Assembly: GCF_900113705.1 (NCBI RefSeq)
Contig: NZ_FOQI01000025.1
Span: 1 to 51,671, forward strand
Origin: Collimonas sp. OK307
GTDB lineage: Bacteria > Pseudomonadota > Gammaproteobacteria > Burkholderiales > Burkholderiaceae_D
Direction of reading: 5' to 3'
Length of the DNA: 51,671 nt
The notes beneath the pieces were generated by a model. The model had not been told where the DNA came from and made no database searches. It saw only the letters and a list, made by a program, of their open reading frames with translations. The position numbers were made by a program, and so were the translations under genes. Numbering within the stretch: the first letter of the stretch is position 1; every line of letters begins with the position of its first letter. Shown here in pieces: positions 30,055 to 41,700 of this stretch.

Positions 30055-31128
30055 TCAGAAACTCCGAGGGTACGACCCCAGCAGTTTGTAGAACGCGGCG
30101 TTTTGCTGCAGTTCCGCCAGCGCCTTGGCTACCTTGTCGTCTTCTGCATGACCTTCGACGTCGACATAGAAATAGTATTCCCATGCGCCCATGCGCGCCG
30201 GCCGCGACTCGAAACGCGTCATGGAAACACCATGCTTGGCGAGCGGCGCCAGCAACTTGTACACAGCGCCAGCCTTGTTCGCCACCGACAGCACCAGCGA
30301 TGTCTGGTCCTTGCCGCTGGCGCCGTTTTTCAGGCGGCCGACTACAGCAAAGCGGGTGCGATTGTGCGGATCATCCTGGATATGGGCGCTGACAATTTCC
30401 AAGCCGTATTTTTGCGCAGCGATCTCACCGGCAATCCCTGCCACCGTAGCATTTTCGCTAGCCATGCGTGCCGCTTCGGCATTGGAAGCAACCGCCTGCC
30501 GTTCGATATTCGGGTAATGCTGGTTGAGCCAGGCATTGCATTGCGCCAGCGCCTGCGAGTGCGCGCAAATACGATTGACGGCGGCCATGCCGCCATCTTT
30601 GCTCATCAAGCTGTGATGCACCGGGATCGACACTTCGCCGCTGATGCTGAGCGTGGTTTGCAGCAGCAAATCGAGGGTGCGGTTGATCACGCCTTCGGAC
30701 GAATTTTCGATAGGCACCACGCCGAAATCCGCAGTGCCCGCTTCCGCCGCGCGGAATACCTCGTCAATCGATACGCAAGCCAACCCCTCAACCGCGTGAC
30801 CGAACTGCTGGTACACCGCCTGCTCGCTAAAGGTGCCGGCCGGGCCCAGATAAGCGACCGTGACGCGCTTTTCGAGAGCGCGGCAAGCCGACATCACTTC
30901 GCGGAAAATAGTTTGCACGTCGCTGCCTTGCAGCGGGCCGGGATTGCGCTCGGCCACCTTTTGCAAAACTTGCGCTTCGCGCTCAGGACGGAACACCGGT
31001 GCATTGGTCTCAGCCTTGACGTGGCCAACCTCTTGCGCAATTTGCGCACGACGATTCAGCAAGGCCAGGATTTCCGAGTCAATCGCGTCGATCTGTTGAC
31101 GCAGGGGGAGGAGTTTATCTTCGCTCAT
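30055..31128 (-). CDS. pheA: Bifunctional chorismate mutase / prephenate dehydratase
   Basis: 357 residues. Residues 1-85 form an AroQ chorismate mutase (LLPLRQQIDAIDSEILALLNRR). Residues about 93-270 are the prephenate dehydratase, with VAYLGPAGTFSEQA at the start and the TRF motif in NRTRFAVV. An ACT regulatory domain follows (LAKHGVSMTRFESRPAR), where phenylalanine feedback normally binds. The three-domain layout is complete. It lies between serC and hisC. Confidence 0.96.
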   Translation of the reverse strand: MSEDKLLPLRQQIDAIDSEILALLNRRAQIAQEVGHVKAETNAPVFRPEREAQVLQKVAERNPGPLQGSDVQTIFREVMSACRALEKRVTVAYLGPAGTFSEQAVYQQFGHAVEGLACVSIDEVFRAAEAGTADFGVVPIENSSEGVINRTLDLLLQTTLSISGEVSIPVHHSLMSKDGGMAAVNRICAHSQALAQCNAWLNQHYPNIERQAVASNAEAARMASENATVAGIAGEIAAQKYGLEIVSAHIQDDPHNRTRFAVVGRLKNGASGKDQTSLVLSVANKAGAVYKLLAPLAKHGVSMTRFESRPARMGAWEYYFYVDVEGHAEDDKVAKALAELQQNAAFYKLLGSYPRSF

Positions 31129-31214
31129 GGTTACTGTATTTCTATCTCTGGTTCTAATACTTGGCTAAGCAGATCATCGCCAACCGCAGCAGTCCGGACC
31201 AATGCCGGACCTGG

Positions 31215-32321
31215 CTAGCCGCGCTGCTTTTCGAATTCTTTCATGTACGCCACCAAGGCTTGCACGCCGGCCAACGGCATCGCGTTGTAGATCGATGCAC
31301 GCATGCCGCCGACCGACTTATGCCCCTTCAATTGCAGCAAGCCGTTTTCTTTGGCGCCGCTCAGGAAAGCCTCATTCTGCGTTTCATCTGCGAGGAAGAA
31401 AGGTACGTTCATGCGCGAGCGGCTGTTGCTGGCGATTTTGGTCCGGTAGAAATCGGTGGAATCCAGATAGTCGTACAACAGCGCCGCCTTGGCGATATTG
31501 CGCTGCTCCATCGCGGCGACGCCGCCCTGCTTCTTGAGCCACTGGAACACCAGGCCGGCAATATAAATCGCATAGGTTGGCGGCGTGTTGTACATGGAAT
31601 CGTTGTCGGACACGGTTTTCCAGTTGAATGCGGAAGGACAGGCCGGCAACGCATGGCCAAGCAAATCTTCGCGCACCAGCACCAAGGTCAATCCGGCCGG
31701 GCCGATATTCTTTTGCGCGCCACCGTAGATCACGCCGTATTTGGAGACATCGACCACGCGCGACAGGATATGTGAAGACATGTCGGCAACCAGTGGCGCG
31801 TTGTTGGTTTCTGCTGCGATGTCGGGCGTGAATTGATATTCAACGCCGTCAATGGTTTCATTGGTGCAGATATGGACGTAGGCCGGATCTTTGGACAGCT
31901 GCCAGCTGTCGCGCTCAGGAATCTGGGCGAAATGGCTGTCCTCGGAAGATGCGGCAACATTGACGTTGCCATAGCGCCGCGCCTCTTTCAGCGACTTGGT
32001 CGACCAGGAACCGGTATTGATGTAGTCGCTGGTGGCCGGCTGGGATCGCCCGTCGCGACCCAACAGGTTAAGCGGAATAATCGCGTTTTCGGCAATCGCG
32101 CCGCCTTGCATGAACAGCAGTTTGTAATTGGCCGGAACCGCAAACAACTCGCGGAAATCGTGCTGCGCTGCCGCCAGGATCGACATGAATTCTTTGCCGC
32201 GATGACTCATTTCCATCACGGACATGCCACTGCCCTCCCAATCTAGCATTTCGGCGGCAGCTTGCTGCAACACCTCTTTCGGTAACACGGCGGGACCAGC
32301 AGAAAAATTATAGATAGGCAT
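31215..32321 (-). CDS. serC: Phosphoserine aminotransferase
   Basis: 368 residues. The start [19 protein letters not shown] and the PLP lysine in [12 protein letters not shown] fit SerC. It converts 3-phosphohydroxypyruvate to phosphoserine and also acts in PLP synthesis. It follows gyrA after a terminator and precedes pheA by 86 bp, so the amino-acid cluster may start here. Confidence 0.96.
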   Translation of the reverse strand: MPIYNFSAGPAVLPKEVLQQAAAEMLDWEGSGMSVMEMSHRGKEFMSILAAAQHDFRELFAVPANYKLLFMQGGAIAENAIIPLNLLGRDGRSQPATSDYINTGSWSTKSLKEARRYGNVNVAASSEDSHFAQIPERDSWQLSKDPAYVHICTNETIDGVEYQFTPDIAAETNNAPLVADMSSHILSRVVDVSKYGVIYGGAQKNIGPAGLTLVLVREDLLGHALPACPSAFNWKTVSDNDSMYNTPPTYAIYIAGLVFQWLKKQGGVAAMEQRNIAKAALLYDYLDSTDFYRTKIASNSRSRMNVPFFLADETQNEAFLSGAKENGLLQLKGHKSVGGMRASIYNAMPLAGVQALVAYMKEFEKQRG

Positions 32322-32423
32322 GATGAATGTCGTCAGATAAAGAACCAGAACCGAGAATGATTACGAACCAACAGATGGCGTTACCGTGTTGCTACAACTT
32401 ACTGACGCAAACTTACTTGCGTA

Positions 32424-32458
32424 AAACCTACGCGACTCAGCCTGCGGGCTGAGTCGCG
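32424..32458 (-). terminator. Terminator after gyrA
   Basis: A 12-bp perfect stem, 32431-32442 with 32447-32458, loop TGCG. On the minus strand the stem is followed by TAGGTTTTAC, a modest T tract. It starts ten bases past the gyrA stop codon. Confidence 0.8.
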
Positions 32459-32467
32459 GTACTCTTT

Positions 32468-35134
32468 TTACTCTGCCGCGGGATCCGCCGCGCCGCCTGC
32501 TTCGGCATCGCTGCCAGCATCGGTACCGGCTTCAGCCTCAGCAGCCTCAACCTCGGCATCAGACTCGACCACACGCTGCAAACCACTCAGCTTGTTACCG
32601 TCTTCCACCGCGATCAGCGTCACGCCCTGGGTCGCACGACCCATTTCACGGATCTCTGCAACGCGGGTGCGAATCAAGATGCCGCCGGTAGTGATCAGGA
32701 TGATTTCGTCGCTAGGCTCAACCAAGGTAGCGGCAACTACCTTGCCGTTACGTTCGCTGGTCTGGATTGCAATCATGCCCTTGGTGCCACGGCCATGGCG
32801 GGTGTACTCGGTGATCGGGGTACGTTTGCCGAAGCCGTTTTCGGTGGCAGTCAATACCGATTGCTGTTCGTTTTCCGCGACCAGCAAAGCGATGACTTGT
32901 TGGCCTTCTTCCAGATTCATACCGCGCACACCGCGTGCGGTACGGCCCATCGGGCGCACATCGTTTTCGTCAAAGCGCACTGCCTTGCCGGAGTCCGAGA
33001 ACAGCATCACGTCATGCTGGCCATCGGTCAGCGCGGCGCCAATCAGGAAATCGCCTTCATCCAGATCGACCGCGATAATGCCGGCCTTACGTGGATTGCT
33101 GAAGTCCGACAATGGCGTCTTCTTGACGGTGCCAAGGCTGGTCGACATGAAGACATAACGGTCTTCAGGGAAGGTGCGGTTATCGCCGGACAATGGCAAC
33201 ACCACGGTAATCTTCTCGCCATCCTGCAACGGGAACATGTTGACGATTGGCTTGCCGCGCGAGTTGCGCGAACCTTGCGGCACTTCCCATATTTTCAGCC
33301 AGTACAAACGGCCGCGATTACTGAAGCACAAAATGTAATCGTGGGTATTGCCGACAAACAGCTGGTCGATCCAGTCGTCATCCTTGGTGGCCATGGCTTG
33401 CTTGCCGCGGCCGCCGCGTTTTTGTGCGCGGTATTCGGAGACCGGTTGCGATTTCATGTAACCGGTATGCGACAACGTCACCACCATGTCTTGCGGCGTG
33501 ATCAGATCTTCAGTGCCGAGATCGGTAGGATTCAATTCGATCTGCGAACGACGCTCATCCTTGTTGCCGATGCCGTATTCGTTTTTGGCCGCGGTCATTT
33601 CATCAGTGATGATGATGGTGACGCGTTCCGGCTTGGCCAGGATATCCAGCAAGTCGGCGATCTGCGCCATCACGTCTTTGTATTCGTTGACGATCTTGTC
33701 TTGTTCCAGACCGGTCAGGCGTTGCAAGCGCATTTGCAGGATTTCCTGCGCCTGGTCGTCCGACAGACGGTACATGCCGTCAGTTTGGATGCCGTAATGC
33801 TTGGGTAGATTTTCCGGACGGAAAGACTCGATGCCGCCGATGTTTTCATCGCCGGTACGGGCCAGCATTTCACGTACCATGGAAGAATCCCAAGCACGCG
33901 CCATCAGCTCGGATTTCGCTACCGGCGGGGTCGGCGCGGCTTTGATGAGAGCGATGAAATCGTCGATATTGGCCAGCGCTACCGCCAGGCCTTCCAGCAC
34001 GTGGCCGCGTTCGCGCGCCTTGCGCAGTTCGAACACGGTACGCCGTGTAACCACTTCGCGGCGGTGCGACAGGAAACATTCCAGCATCTGCTTCAGGTTC
34101 AGCAGTTTCGGCTGACCGTCCACCAACGCCACCATGTTCATGCCGAAGGTATCTTGCAGCTGCGTTTGCTTGTACAGATTATTCAGCACCACTTCAGCTA
34201 CTTCGCCGCGCTTGAGTTCGATTACTACGCGCATGCCGGATTTATCCGACTCGTCACGCAGATCGGAAATGCCTTCCAGCTTCTTGTCGCGCACCAGTTC
34301 GGCGATACGCTCCAACAACGCCTTCTTGTTTACCTGGTACGGCAACTCATCGATGATGATCGCGGTGCGGCCTTCACGGCCGAATTCTTCGAAGTGGGTC
34401 TTGGCCCGCATCACCACGCGGCCGCGGCCGGTGCGATAACCATCGCGCACGCCGGACACACCGTAGATGATGCCGGCGGTCGGGAAATCCGGCGCCGGGA
34501 TGATTTCGATCAGCTCGTCGATCGTGCAATCGGCATTGCGCAAAACGTGCAATGCGCCGTCGATCACTTCGGTCAGGTTGTGCGGCGGAATGTTGGTCGC
34601 CATACCAACCGCGATCCCGGACGAACCATTGATCAGCAGGTTAGGAATACGCGTCGGCAGCACCGACGGCTCTTTTTCCTTGCCGTCGTAGTTCGGCACG
34701 AAATCGACGGTTTCCTTGTCCAGGTCGGCCAGCAATTCACCGGCGATCTTGTCCAGGCGGCACTCGGTGTAACGCATCGCCGCGGCGCCGTCGCCGTCGA
34801 TCGAACCGAAGTTACCCTGGCCGTCGACCAGCATGTAGCGCAGCGAAAACGGCTGCGCCATGCGCACCAGCGTGTCATAAATCGAAGCGTCGCCATGCGG
34901 GTGATATTTACCCATGGTCTCACCGACCACGCGCGCGCATTTCACGAACGGGCGATTCCAGACGTTGTTCATTTCATGCATCGCGAACAAGACCCGGCGA
35001 TGCACCGGCTTGAGGCCGTCACGCACGTCCGGCAATGCACGGCCAACGATCACGCTCATCGCGTAATCGAGATAGCTCTTGCGCATTTCTTCTTCGAGGG
35101 AAATCGGGATTGTTTCTTTAGCGAATTGATCCAT
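32468..35134 (-). CDS. gyrA: DNA gyrase subunit A
   Basis: 888 residues. The numbering matches E. coli in the quinolone region: active-site Tyr122 in AAMRYTE, Asp82, Ala83 and Asp87 in [11 protein letters not shown]. The C-terminal beta-pinwheel contains the GyrA box (QKRGGRGKQ) and the protein ends in a long acidic Ala/Glu/Asp tail. With GyrB it introduces negative supercoils. The residue at 83 is Ala where E. coli has Ser. It is preceded by a divergent region before the ompA-type genes and followed by a terminator and serC. Confidence 0.98.
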   Translation of the reverse strand: MDQFAKETIPISLEEEMRKSYLDYAMSVIVGRALPDVRDGLKPVHRRVLFAMHEMNNVWNRPFVKCARVVGETMGKYHPHGDASIYDTLVRMAQPFSLRYMLVDGQGNFGSIDGDGAAAMRYTECRLDKIAGELLADLDKETVDFVPNYDGKEKEPSVLPTRIPNLLINGSSGIAVGMATNIPPHNLTEVIDGALHVLRNADCTIDELIEIIPAPDFPTAGIIYGVSGVRDGYRTGRGRVVMRAKTHFEEFGREGRTAIIIDELPYQVNKKALLERIAELVRDKKLEGISDLRDESDKSGMRVVIELKRGEVAEVVLNNLYKQTQLQDTFGMNMVALVDGQPKLLNLKQMLECFLSHRREVVTRRTVFELRKARERGHVLEGLAVALANIDDFIALIKAAPTPPVAKSELMARAWDSSMVREMLARTGDENIGGIESFRPENLPKHYGIQTDGMYRLSDDQAQEILQMRLQRLTGLEQDKIVNEYKDVMAQIADLLDILAKPERVTIIITDEMTAAKNEYGIGNKDERRSQIELNPTDLGTEDLITPQDMVVTLSHTGYMKSQPVSEYRAQKRGGRGKQAMATKDDDWIDQLFVGNTHDYILCFSNRGRLYWLKIWEVPQGSRNSRGKPIVNMFPLQDGEKITVVLPLSGDNRTFPEDRYVFMSTSLGTVKKTPLSDFSNPRKAGIIAVDLDEGDFLIGAALTDGQHDVMLFSDSGKAVRFDENDVRPMGRTARGVRGMNLEEGQQVIALLVAENEQQSVLTATENGFGKRTPITEYTRHGRGTKGMIAIQTSERNGKVVAATLVEPSDEIILITTGGILIRTRVAEIREMGRATQGVTLIAVEDGNKLSGLQRVVESDAEVEAAEAEAGTDAGSDAEAGGAADPAAE

Positions 35135-35415
35135 TTAGCGAGTCGGCCAATCTTTACTTGGGTTGATCAATGTAGAACCAGAGATAGAACCAGCGTTCGC
35201 AACCGATCTGCCAACTGGTGGCGAAACGCGGCTTGAAACGAAGGTATAACCGCATGATTTTAGCACGCGAGAGAGGCTATTCTGGCTTTTCAGGCAAGGC
35301 AGTACCGGCCGAAAACCTGCCGACCGGAAAAAATATGTTTAAATGCCGCCTTGCCCGACAATCCGGCGATCTTAAAAACAATCTCGCCATTGTTATTTCT
35401 CTCAGGAAACAATTT

Positions 35416-36099
35416 ATGCGTTCTTCAATTGCGCTCTGCCTATTGTTAGGCTCGGCCCTCGGCTCTGTGTCCAATCCTGGCTTAGCCCAAACCACCGTGG
35501 TTCAGGCCGCCCCTGCAAAAAGTGCTTATTTGCAAGATGGAAGCGGTCCGATCGTTCGCAGCCAGGATGGCTTGTGCTGGCGCTCCGGTTACTGGGAGCA
35601 GGACGATGCGGTCACCGGCTGCGATGGCGCCCTGGTATCGCCGGTAATGAAACCCAGCGCGCCGGCACTGGTTGCCGACCCGATGATTGCCAACAAGGAC
35701 GTCGCCCCGGCAACTGTGAGCGCGCAATGCGATATCAGCGTGACGCTGGCGAGCGACCAGAACTTCCGTTTTGGGAAAGCAACATTGACCAATGCTGCGA
35801 AGCAACGCATTGACGAGATGATTACTAAATTGCCGAGTTGCAGCAGTGCGAGCCTGATATTAGTTACCGGCCATACCGATCGCCTTGGCACCGCCAAATA
35901 CAACCAGAAACTGTCAGCGCAGCGCGCCACCAATGTCGCCACTTATTTGAAAAGCAAAGGTGTCACTAATAAGATGCAGATCGTCGGCGCCGGCGCATCC
36001 GATCCAATATTGCAATGCAGCAATAATTTGAGTGGGCAGAAACTGATTAATTGCCTGAGCCCAAATCGCAGAGTCGTAATAAAAGTACAACCGAATTAA
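35416..36099 (+). CDS. OmpA family protein, divergent paralogue
   Basis: 227 residues from ATG 35416, which has AGGAAA upstream and starts a signal peptide (MRSSIALCLLLGSALG). The frame extends back to 35218 without support. A short N-terminal part shares YLQDG...GLCW.SGYW...GCDG with the next gene. A C-terminal OmpA/peptidoglycan-binding domain follows, with TGHTDRLGTAKYNQKLSAQR and a closing NRRVVI. Extra Cys residues (AQCD, LPSC, LQCS, INCL) near and in this domain are not seen in the neighbour and could form disulfides. It should anchor in the outer membrane region and bind the wall. It diverges from gyrA. Confidence 0.88.
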   Translation: MRSSIALCLLLGSALGSVSNPGLAQTTVVQAAPAKSAYLQDGSGPIVRSQDGLCWRSGYWEQDDAVTGCDGALVSPVMKPSAPALVADPMIANKDVAPATVSAQCDISVTLASDQNFRFGKATLTNAAKQRIDEMITKLPSCSSASLILVTGHTDRLGTAKYNQKLSAQRATNVATYLKSKGVTNKMQIVGAGASDPILQCSNNLSGQKLINCLSPNRRVVIKVQPN

Positions 36100-36149
36100 A
36101 ATAAAATAGATAGTTTTCTTGCGCCGATGTAAGATGTTGCCCGTGGTAC

Positions 36150-36180
36150 TGTTTTCATATTGTTATGTTGTATGAAAACA
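36150..36180. repeat. Inverted repeat between the two OmpA-family genes
   Basis: TGTTTTCATA at 36150-36159 is the exact reverse complement of TATGAAAACA at 36171-36180, with an 11-base AT-rich loop. No T tract follows on the plus strand, so it is not a standard terminator; it may be a protein site or an mRNA end structure. The rest of 36100-36378 shows a second small hairpin near 36266-36285. Confidence 0.6.
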
Positions 36181-36378
36181 ACGAAGCAGGCGAAACGTAG
36201 GCTGGATCATTTGGCATCCTTCGCTAGCGCTTGAAGCCTGTGGCAGAATGGTGGTCAAGTTCATTGCGTGTGGTCAAACCCACACGTAACGGCCTGAACC
36301 ACGTGGTACTATCCAATTTTTGATGTCGTATATTAGTTGCGCAGTTAATCTGCGGATATCTCAACCGAGAGGAGAAAC

Positions 36379-37014
36379 ATGAATAAATTAGCAAAACTCG
36401 TCTTCGCTGCGTCCGCAGTCGTCGCACTCTCTGCCTCTGCGCAGGAAATCAAAGATATCCAGGCAAACACTCCTAACAGTGCTTACGTGCAAGATGCACG
36501 CGGTGTAATCGCACGTGACCCGTACGGTCTGTGCTGGCACACTGGCTACTGGACACCAGCTGATTCGGTTCCAGGTTGCGACGGTGAAATCGCTCAAGCG
36601 GCTCCTCCTCCTGCACCTGCTCCTGCTCCTGTCGTGGTTCCACCACCAGCACCAGTTTCGCAAAAGGTTACTTTTGCTGCTGACGCATTCTTTGACTTCG
36701 ACAAAGCTGTCCTGAAGCCAGAAGGCAAAGCAAAACTGGATGATCTGACATCGAAACTGGGCGCAATCAACCTGGAAGTCATCATCGCTGTTGGTCACAC
36801 TGACTCCGTCGGTTCAGTTGCTTACAACCAAAAATTGTCGGTTCGCCGCGCTGAAGCTGTTAAGGCATACCTGGTACACAAGGGTGTCGAAGCTAACCGC
36901 GTCTACACTGAAGGTAAAGGCAAGTCGCAACCGGTCGCTGATAACAAGACCGCTGCTGGCCGCGCTAAAAACCGTCGCGTTGAAATCGAAGTTGTTGGTA
37001 CAAGTACCAAGTAA
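36379..37014 (+). CDS. ompA: OmpA family outer membrane protein
   Basis: 211 residues. A strong binding site (GAGAGGAGAAAC) precedes the ATG. A signal peptide (MNKLAKLVFAASAVVALSASA) is followed by a short segment like that of the upstream paralogue, a Pro/Ala/Val hinge (PAPAPAPVVVPPPAP) and an OmpA domain (FFDFDKAVLKPEGKAKLDDL, VGHTDSVGSVAYNQKLSVRR, GRAKNRRVEIEV). No eight-strand barrel is present, so it is the short beta-proteobacterial type that links outer membrane and peptidoglycan. Codon use looks that of a highly expressed gene. A terminator follows at 37034. The upstream gene is a diverged copy. Confidence 0.93.
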   Translation: MNKLAKLVFAASAVVALSASAQEIKDIQANTPNSAYVQDARGVIARDPYGLCWHTGYWTPADSVPGCDGEIAQAAPPPAPAPAPVVVPPPAPVSQKVTFAADAFFDFDKAVLKPEGKAKLDDLTSKLGAINLEVIIAVGHTDSVGSVAYNQKLSVRRAEAVKAYLVHKGVEANRVYTEGKGKSQPVADNKTAAGRAKNRRVEIEVVGTSTK

Positions 37015-37033
37015 TCGATTCAGACTCGATCAG

Positions 37034-37059
37034 AACCCCGCCTTGGCGGGGTTTTTTTT
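37034..37059 (+). terminator. Terminator after ompA
   Basis: AACCCCGCC at 37034-37042 pairs with GGCGGGGTT at 37045-37053, followed by a T run to 37059. Strong intrinsic terminator 19 bp past the stop. Confidence 0.92.
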
Positions 37060-37161
37060 CGCATAAAAGATCAGCTGAAGGTCAGGTGGCAAAGTTCACG
37101 TGGAAACTTTTAGCGATGGTTTTTAATCAGACAACAAACCGCAAAACCGTACTTTCCAGCT

Positions 37162-37869
37162 ATGATTCAACCTATGAACGCAGACCCGTCAGAACTCAAG
37201 AAATTCAGCGACCTGGCTCACCGGTGGTGGGACCCTGAATCCGAATTTCGCCCTCTGCATGAAATCAATCCCTTGCGCCTGGAGTGGATCAACTCACGCA
37301 CACCGCTTGCCGGCAAGAAAGTGCTCGATATCGGCTGCGGCGGCGGCATCCTGGCTGAATCGATGGCCAGGAAAGGCGCGGTCGTTACCGGCATCGACTT
37401 GTCCGACAAAGCCTTGAAGGTTGCCGATCTGCATAGCCTGGAGTCGGGTATCGAAGTCCGTTATGAAAAAATCGCCGCCGAAGAAATGGCTAGCCGTGAA
37501 GCCGGGCAGTTCGATGTCGTGACATGCATGGAAATGCTGGAGCACGTACCGGATCCGGCTTCCATCGTGCGCGCCTGCGCCACATTGGTGAAACCTGGCG
37601 GCCACGTGTTTTTCTCGACCCTGAACCGCAACCTGAAGGCATATCTGCAGGCGGTCCTGGCAGCCGAATACCTGTTGCGCATGCTGCCCAAAGGCACGCA
37701 TGACTACGACAAGTTCATCACGCCGGCCGAACTGGCGCAATTCGCTCGAAACGCCGGGCTGACGGTCGATGTGATGCGCGGCATGAGCTATAACCCGCTC
37801 ACCCTGATCTATTCGCTCAACCAGGATACCAGCGTCAACTATCTGATGGCTTGCACCCGGCCCGACTAG
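37162..37869 (+). CDS. ubiG: Ubiquinone biosynthesis O-methyltransferase
   Basis: 235 residues; an in-frame ATG four codons on (37174) is also possible, and neither has a clear binding site. The SAM-binding motif I is [13 protein letters not shown] near 54-66, and [16 protein letters not shown] follows. FFSTLNRN and KFITPAEL complete the UbiG pattern. It carries out both O-methylations in ubiquinone synthesis. It lies between ompA and gph, the order usual in Burkholderiales. Confidence 0.96.
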   Translation: MIQPMNADPSELKKFSDLAHRWWDPESEFRPLHEINPLRLEWINSRTPLAGKKVLDIGCGGGILAESMARKGAVVTGIDLSDKALKVADLHSLESGIEVRYEKIAAEEMASREAGQFDVVTCMEMLEHVPDPASIVRACATLVKPGGHVFFSTLNRNLKAYLQAVLAAEYLLRMLPKGTHDYDKFITPAELAQFARNAGLTVDVMRGMSYNPLTLIYSLNQDTSVNYLMACTRPD

Positions 37870-37960
37870 CCGTTTTGCCTTGGCAGGCGTCGCACTGCCT
37901 GCCCACCTGCTTGCTTGTTAGCCTGCTCGTTAGTCTATTTTTCGTACTTTAGGAATCACC

Positions 37961-38623
37961 ATGCCCTTGCCAATGCCGCGCGCCATTCTGTTCGATCTTG
38001 ACGGTACGCTCGCCGACACCGCCCCGGACCTGGCAGCAGCGCTTAACCGGCTGCGCAACGATCGCGGTTTGAGCAGCACGCCCTACGAACAACTGCGGCC
38101 ACACACCTCCGCCGGTGCACGCGGCATGATAGGCGCCGCCTTTGGCCTGAAACCGGGCGATCCCGACTATGAAGAGTTACGGATCGGGTTCCTGGATCAT
38201 TACGCCGCCGCGCTAGCGGTCGACAGTACCCTGTTCGACGGCATACCGGCACTGCTCGACGATCTGCGCCAGCGCAATCTCGGTTGGGGAGTGGTTACCA
38301 ACAAGGCCGCCAAATTTACAGATCCCCTGGTTGCACAGATCGGCCTGGCAGATGCCGATTGCGTCATTTCCGGCGATACCACCGCCCACTCCAAACCCCA
38401 TCCGGAGCCGCTGCTGGAGGCCGCGCGACGCCTCAATTTACAGCCGCAGGAATGCTGGTATGTCGGCGACGATCTGCGCGATATCCAAGCCGGCCGTGCG
38501 GCCGGCATGGCTACCGTGGCGGTCGCCTGGGGCTATAGCGGAGAGAGCGCGCCGGACACCTGGGAAGCCGACGCCCTGATCGATACGCCACTGCAATTAC
38601 TGGCCCTGCTACCGCAGCACTGA
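37961..38623 (+). CDS. gph: Phosphoglycolate phosphatase (HAD family)
   Basis: 220 residues. HAD motif I is FDLDGTLADTAPDLAAALN near 10-28, motif II lies around VVTNK, motif III at SKPHPEPLL and motif IV at YVGDDLRDIQAG. It clears 2-phosphoglycolate. The binding site AGGA precedes the start by seven bases. A close HAD phosphatase of other specificity, such as MupP in some proteobacteria, cannot be excluded from sequence alone, since MupP is often encoded next to ubiG. Confidence 0.9.
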   Translation: MPLPMPRAILFDLDGTLADTAPDLAAALNRLRNDRGLSSTPYEQLRPHTSAGARGMIGAAFGLKPGDPDYEELRIGFLDHYAAALAVDSTLFDGIPALLDDLRQRNLGWGVVTNKAAKFTDPLVAQIGLADADCVISGDTTAHSKPHPEPLLEAARRLNLQPQECWYVGDDLRDIQAGRAAGMATVAVAWGYSGESAPDTWEADALIDTPLQLLALLPQH

Positions 38624-38785
38624 CTCCCCTGTACGGAATCAGCGCACCCGCTTGTGCATGATCGAACATTGACGATTGATCGATTGAACGGCTTCCTGCC
38701 ACTAGTCGACTCAAAGAATTGAATAAATTAGCGGGCAAGTCTGTCTGGCGGTATATTGTGGACATCCTTGCCCAAAGGAATAAAA

Positions 38786-41700
38786 ATGGCAAATCTCCCC
38801 CGTCCTTCCTGGCTGCCGCGCGCCATGCGCTGGACCGGCATAACTGTTATCGTCTTGCTGGTATTGGCACTGATCAGCTGGCTGGCAGTGCCGCCTGTCG
38901 CCAAACACCTGGTCGAACAGCAAATTGAAGCCCAGATCGGCCGCAAGGCAACGGTCGGCAAGATCGCCTTCAATCCGTTCACCCTGACGCTGACTGCATC
39001 CGATTTCACGCTCTATGAACCAGACAAAACCACCGCGGCATTCTCCGCAAAAACACTGCTGATCAACGCCTCGTCAGCCTCGCTGTTTCGACTGGCGCCG
39101 GTGCTGAACGAAGCCAGGCTGGTCAATCCCAACCTGCATATCGTGCGCACCAGCGCCGACGGCATCGGCCGCTACAATTTCTCCGACGTCATCGACCGTA
39201 TTCTGGCGATGCCGAAGAGCGACAAGCCTACCCTGTTTTCAGTATCCAACATTCAGCTCGAAAATGGCAGCATCAAGTTCGACGACAAGGTGACCAATAA
39301 ACTGGTCGATATCGAAGCGCTCAACATCGGCCTGCCTTATGTGTCGAACTTCCCCAGCAAGGTCGACACTTTCGTGCAGCCGCACGTCTCTGCGAAAATC
39401 AATGGCACGCCGTTCGATTTGAAAGGACGCAGCAAACCCTTCGCCGGCAGCCTGGAAACCGCGCTGGCGATCGATATCGACCAGCTGGATGTCGCCAGCT
39501 TCGTAGCGTTTTCTCCGGTGGCGCTGCCGCTGGCCATCCAGAGCACCAAGCTGTCGACCAAGCTCGACCTGTCGTTCTCACGCAGCAAAGACAAGCCTGA
39601 AGTATTGCTATCGGGAGCGATCAAACTGGCCGACGTCGCATTGGCCGACAAGAATGCAGCGCCGCTGCTCAAGGCGCAGGCGATCGACATTCAGATGAAT
39701 AAGCTCAATGTCCTCACCGGCAGCGCCGCACTCGATCAGATCGAGATCCGGCAACCGGAGGTGTGGGTTAACCTGAATGCCAATGGCAGCCTGAACTGGG
39801 CCGCCCTGAGCACGCCGGCGGCGAAACAGGAAATCGTCAAGGATGCGCCGGTAAAGAAGGCAGGCCCGCCACCGCAAATCACCCTGGGCAAGTTCGCTAT
39901 TCATGATGGCACGGTCAATTGGCTGGATGCCGCCAATGCTTCGCCTGCGCTGAACCTGCAGGTCAAGAATGTAGCGTTGAATGCGACCGGGCTATCGCTG
40001 GCAGCTGATGCAAAACCTGCAACCGTGACGCTGTCCAGTGGCACCGAAAATGAACAGCACATCCAGTTCATCGGCCAGATCACTCCCGCCAAAGGTATCG
40101 TCGCCGGCAAGGCCAGCATCAATGCCTTGTCCCTCGCGCAGTACCAACCCTACGTCAATCGCTCCCTGGCAGCGGTGCTGTCCGGTCAATTGTCACTCAA
40201 TACCCTGCTCTCGGTAGATGGTAGCCGCATCCGGTTGCATCAGCTGGGTATCGATGTCGACGACCTCAAAGTGGCGGCGAAAACCAGCGCAGGCGGCAGC
40301 ATCGGCGCCAAGAAGATCAGTTTGGAAAACGCCAGCGTAGATACCGAAGCGCACACCTTCAATGCCGAAGCATTACGCCTGACAGGCATACAGGGTGACG
40401 TGCGCAGGGACGCACGCGGCAAACTCAATCTGCAGCAATTTGTCGCCAACACCGGTGGCGCAAACAAGGCGGCCGCCAAAACATCGCCCCAAAAAGCCGG
40501 GTCGGACTGGGTCGCAACCCTGAGCCAGTTTGCCGTCAGCGACAGCAGCCTTGCTTATCAGGACGACTCGGTAAAACCAGCGGTCAAGTTGCGCGCCGAC
40601 GGTCTCAACCTGAGCGCCGAAAATATCTCCAGCAAGCTCGATAAACCGATCAAGGTTGCGCTGCGCACGCAGCTCAATAAAACCGGAAAATTATCGGTTG
40701 ACGGTAGCGTCGCGGCGCAAATGAAATCCGTCGCGCTCGACATCGATGCGCAAAATCTGCCGGTCGCTGCACTGCAACCCTATTTCACCGATTACCTGAA
40801 TGTAGTCCTGACATCGGGCCTGGCCAGCAGCAAGGGCAAGTTGGCGCTGACGCTGCCTAGCGGCCGCCAGGAACTCGTTACCAGTTATAACGGCAACCTG
40901 CGCCTGGCGAATTTCCGCGTGCTGGATAAAGACAATTCGGTGGATTTCCTGAAATGGAAACTGCTCGACGTCAGCGGCATCGACGCCAATATCGGCGGTG
41001 CCCGGCAACAACACGTGACGTTGGCAAAAGTCGCGCTAAACGATTTCTACGCGCGTATCATCTTGTCCGACAAAGCCAAACTCAACCTGCAAGATATCGT
41101 GGTGTCGAAGAACGCGCCGGAAGGCGCACCTGTGCCTTCGCTGACATCGGCCGAGGCAGGCAGCCCGGCACCGCAGAAGGTCACAAAAACCACTTCCGAA
41201 GGCAGCACCACGGTGGCGCCGATCGCGCCTGCCGCGCCCAAGGCCAATGCACCGGTGATCAGAGTCGGCCAGGTCGTCATCAAGGGCGGTAACATCAACT
41301 ACACCGACAACTTCGTCAAGCCGAACTACACCGCCAACATGACTGGCATGAACGGTACCGTCGGCGCGATCGCTTCCGACAAGCCGCAGCCGGCGCCGAT
41401 CGACTTGAACGGCAAGATCGATAACGATGCGCCAGTCGCCATTTCCGGTTCGCTGAATCCCTTGTTCAAGCCGATGTTCCTCGACATCAAGGCCAGCGCC
41501 AACGGCGTCGAACTGCCACGCCTGACACCGTATGCCGCCAAGTACGCCGGCTACGCCATCGAAAAGGGTAAATTGTCGATGGATGTCAGCTATCACATCG
41601 AAAACGACAAGCTGATCGCCCAAAACAGTGTGCGTATCGACCAGCTGACTTTCGGCAACAAGATCGACAGCCCGACCGCGACCAAGCTGCCGGTATTGCT

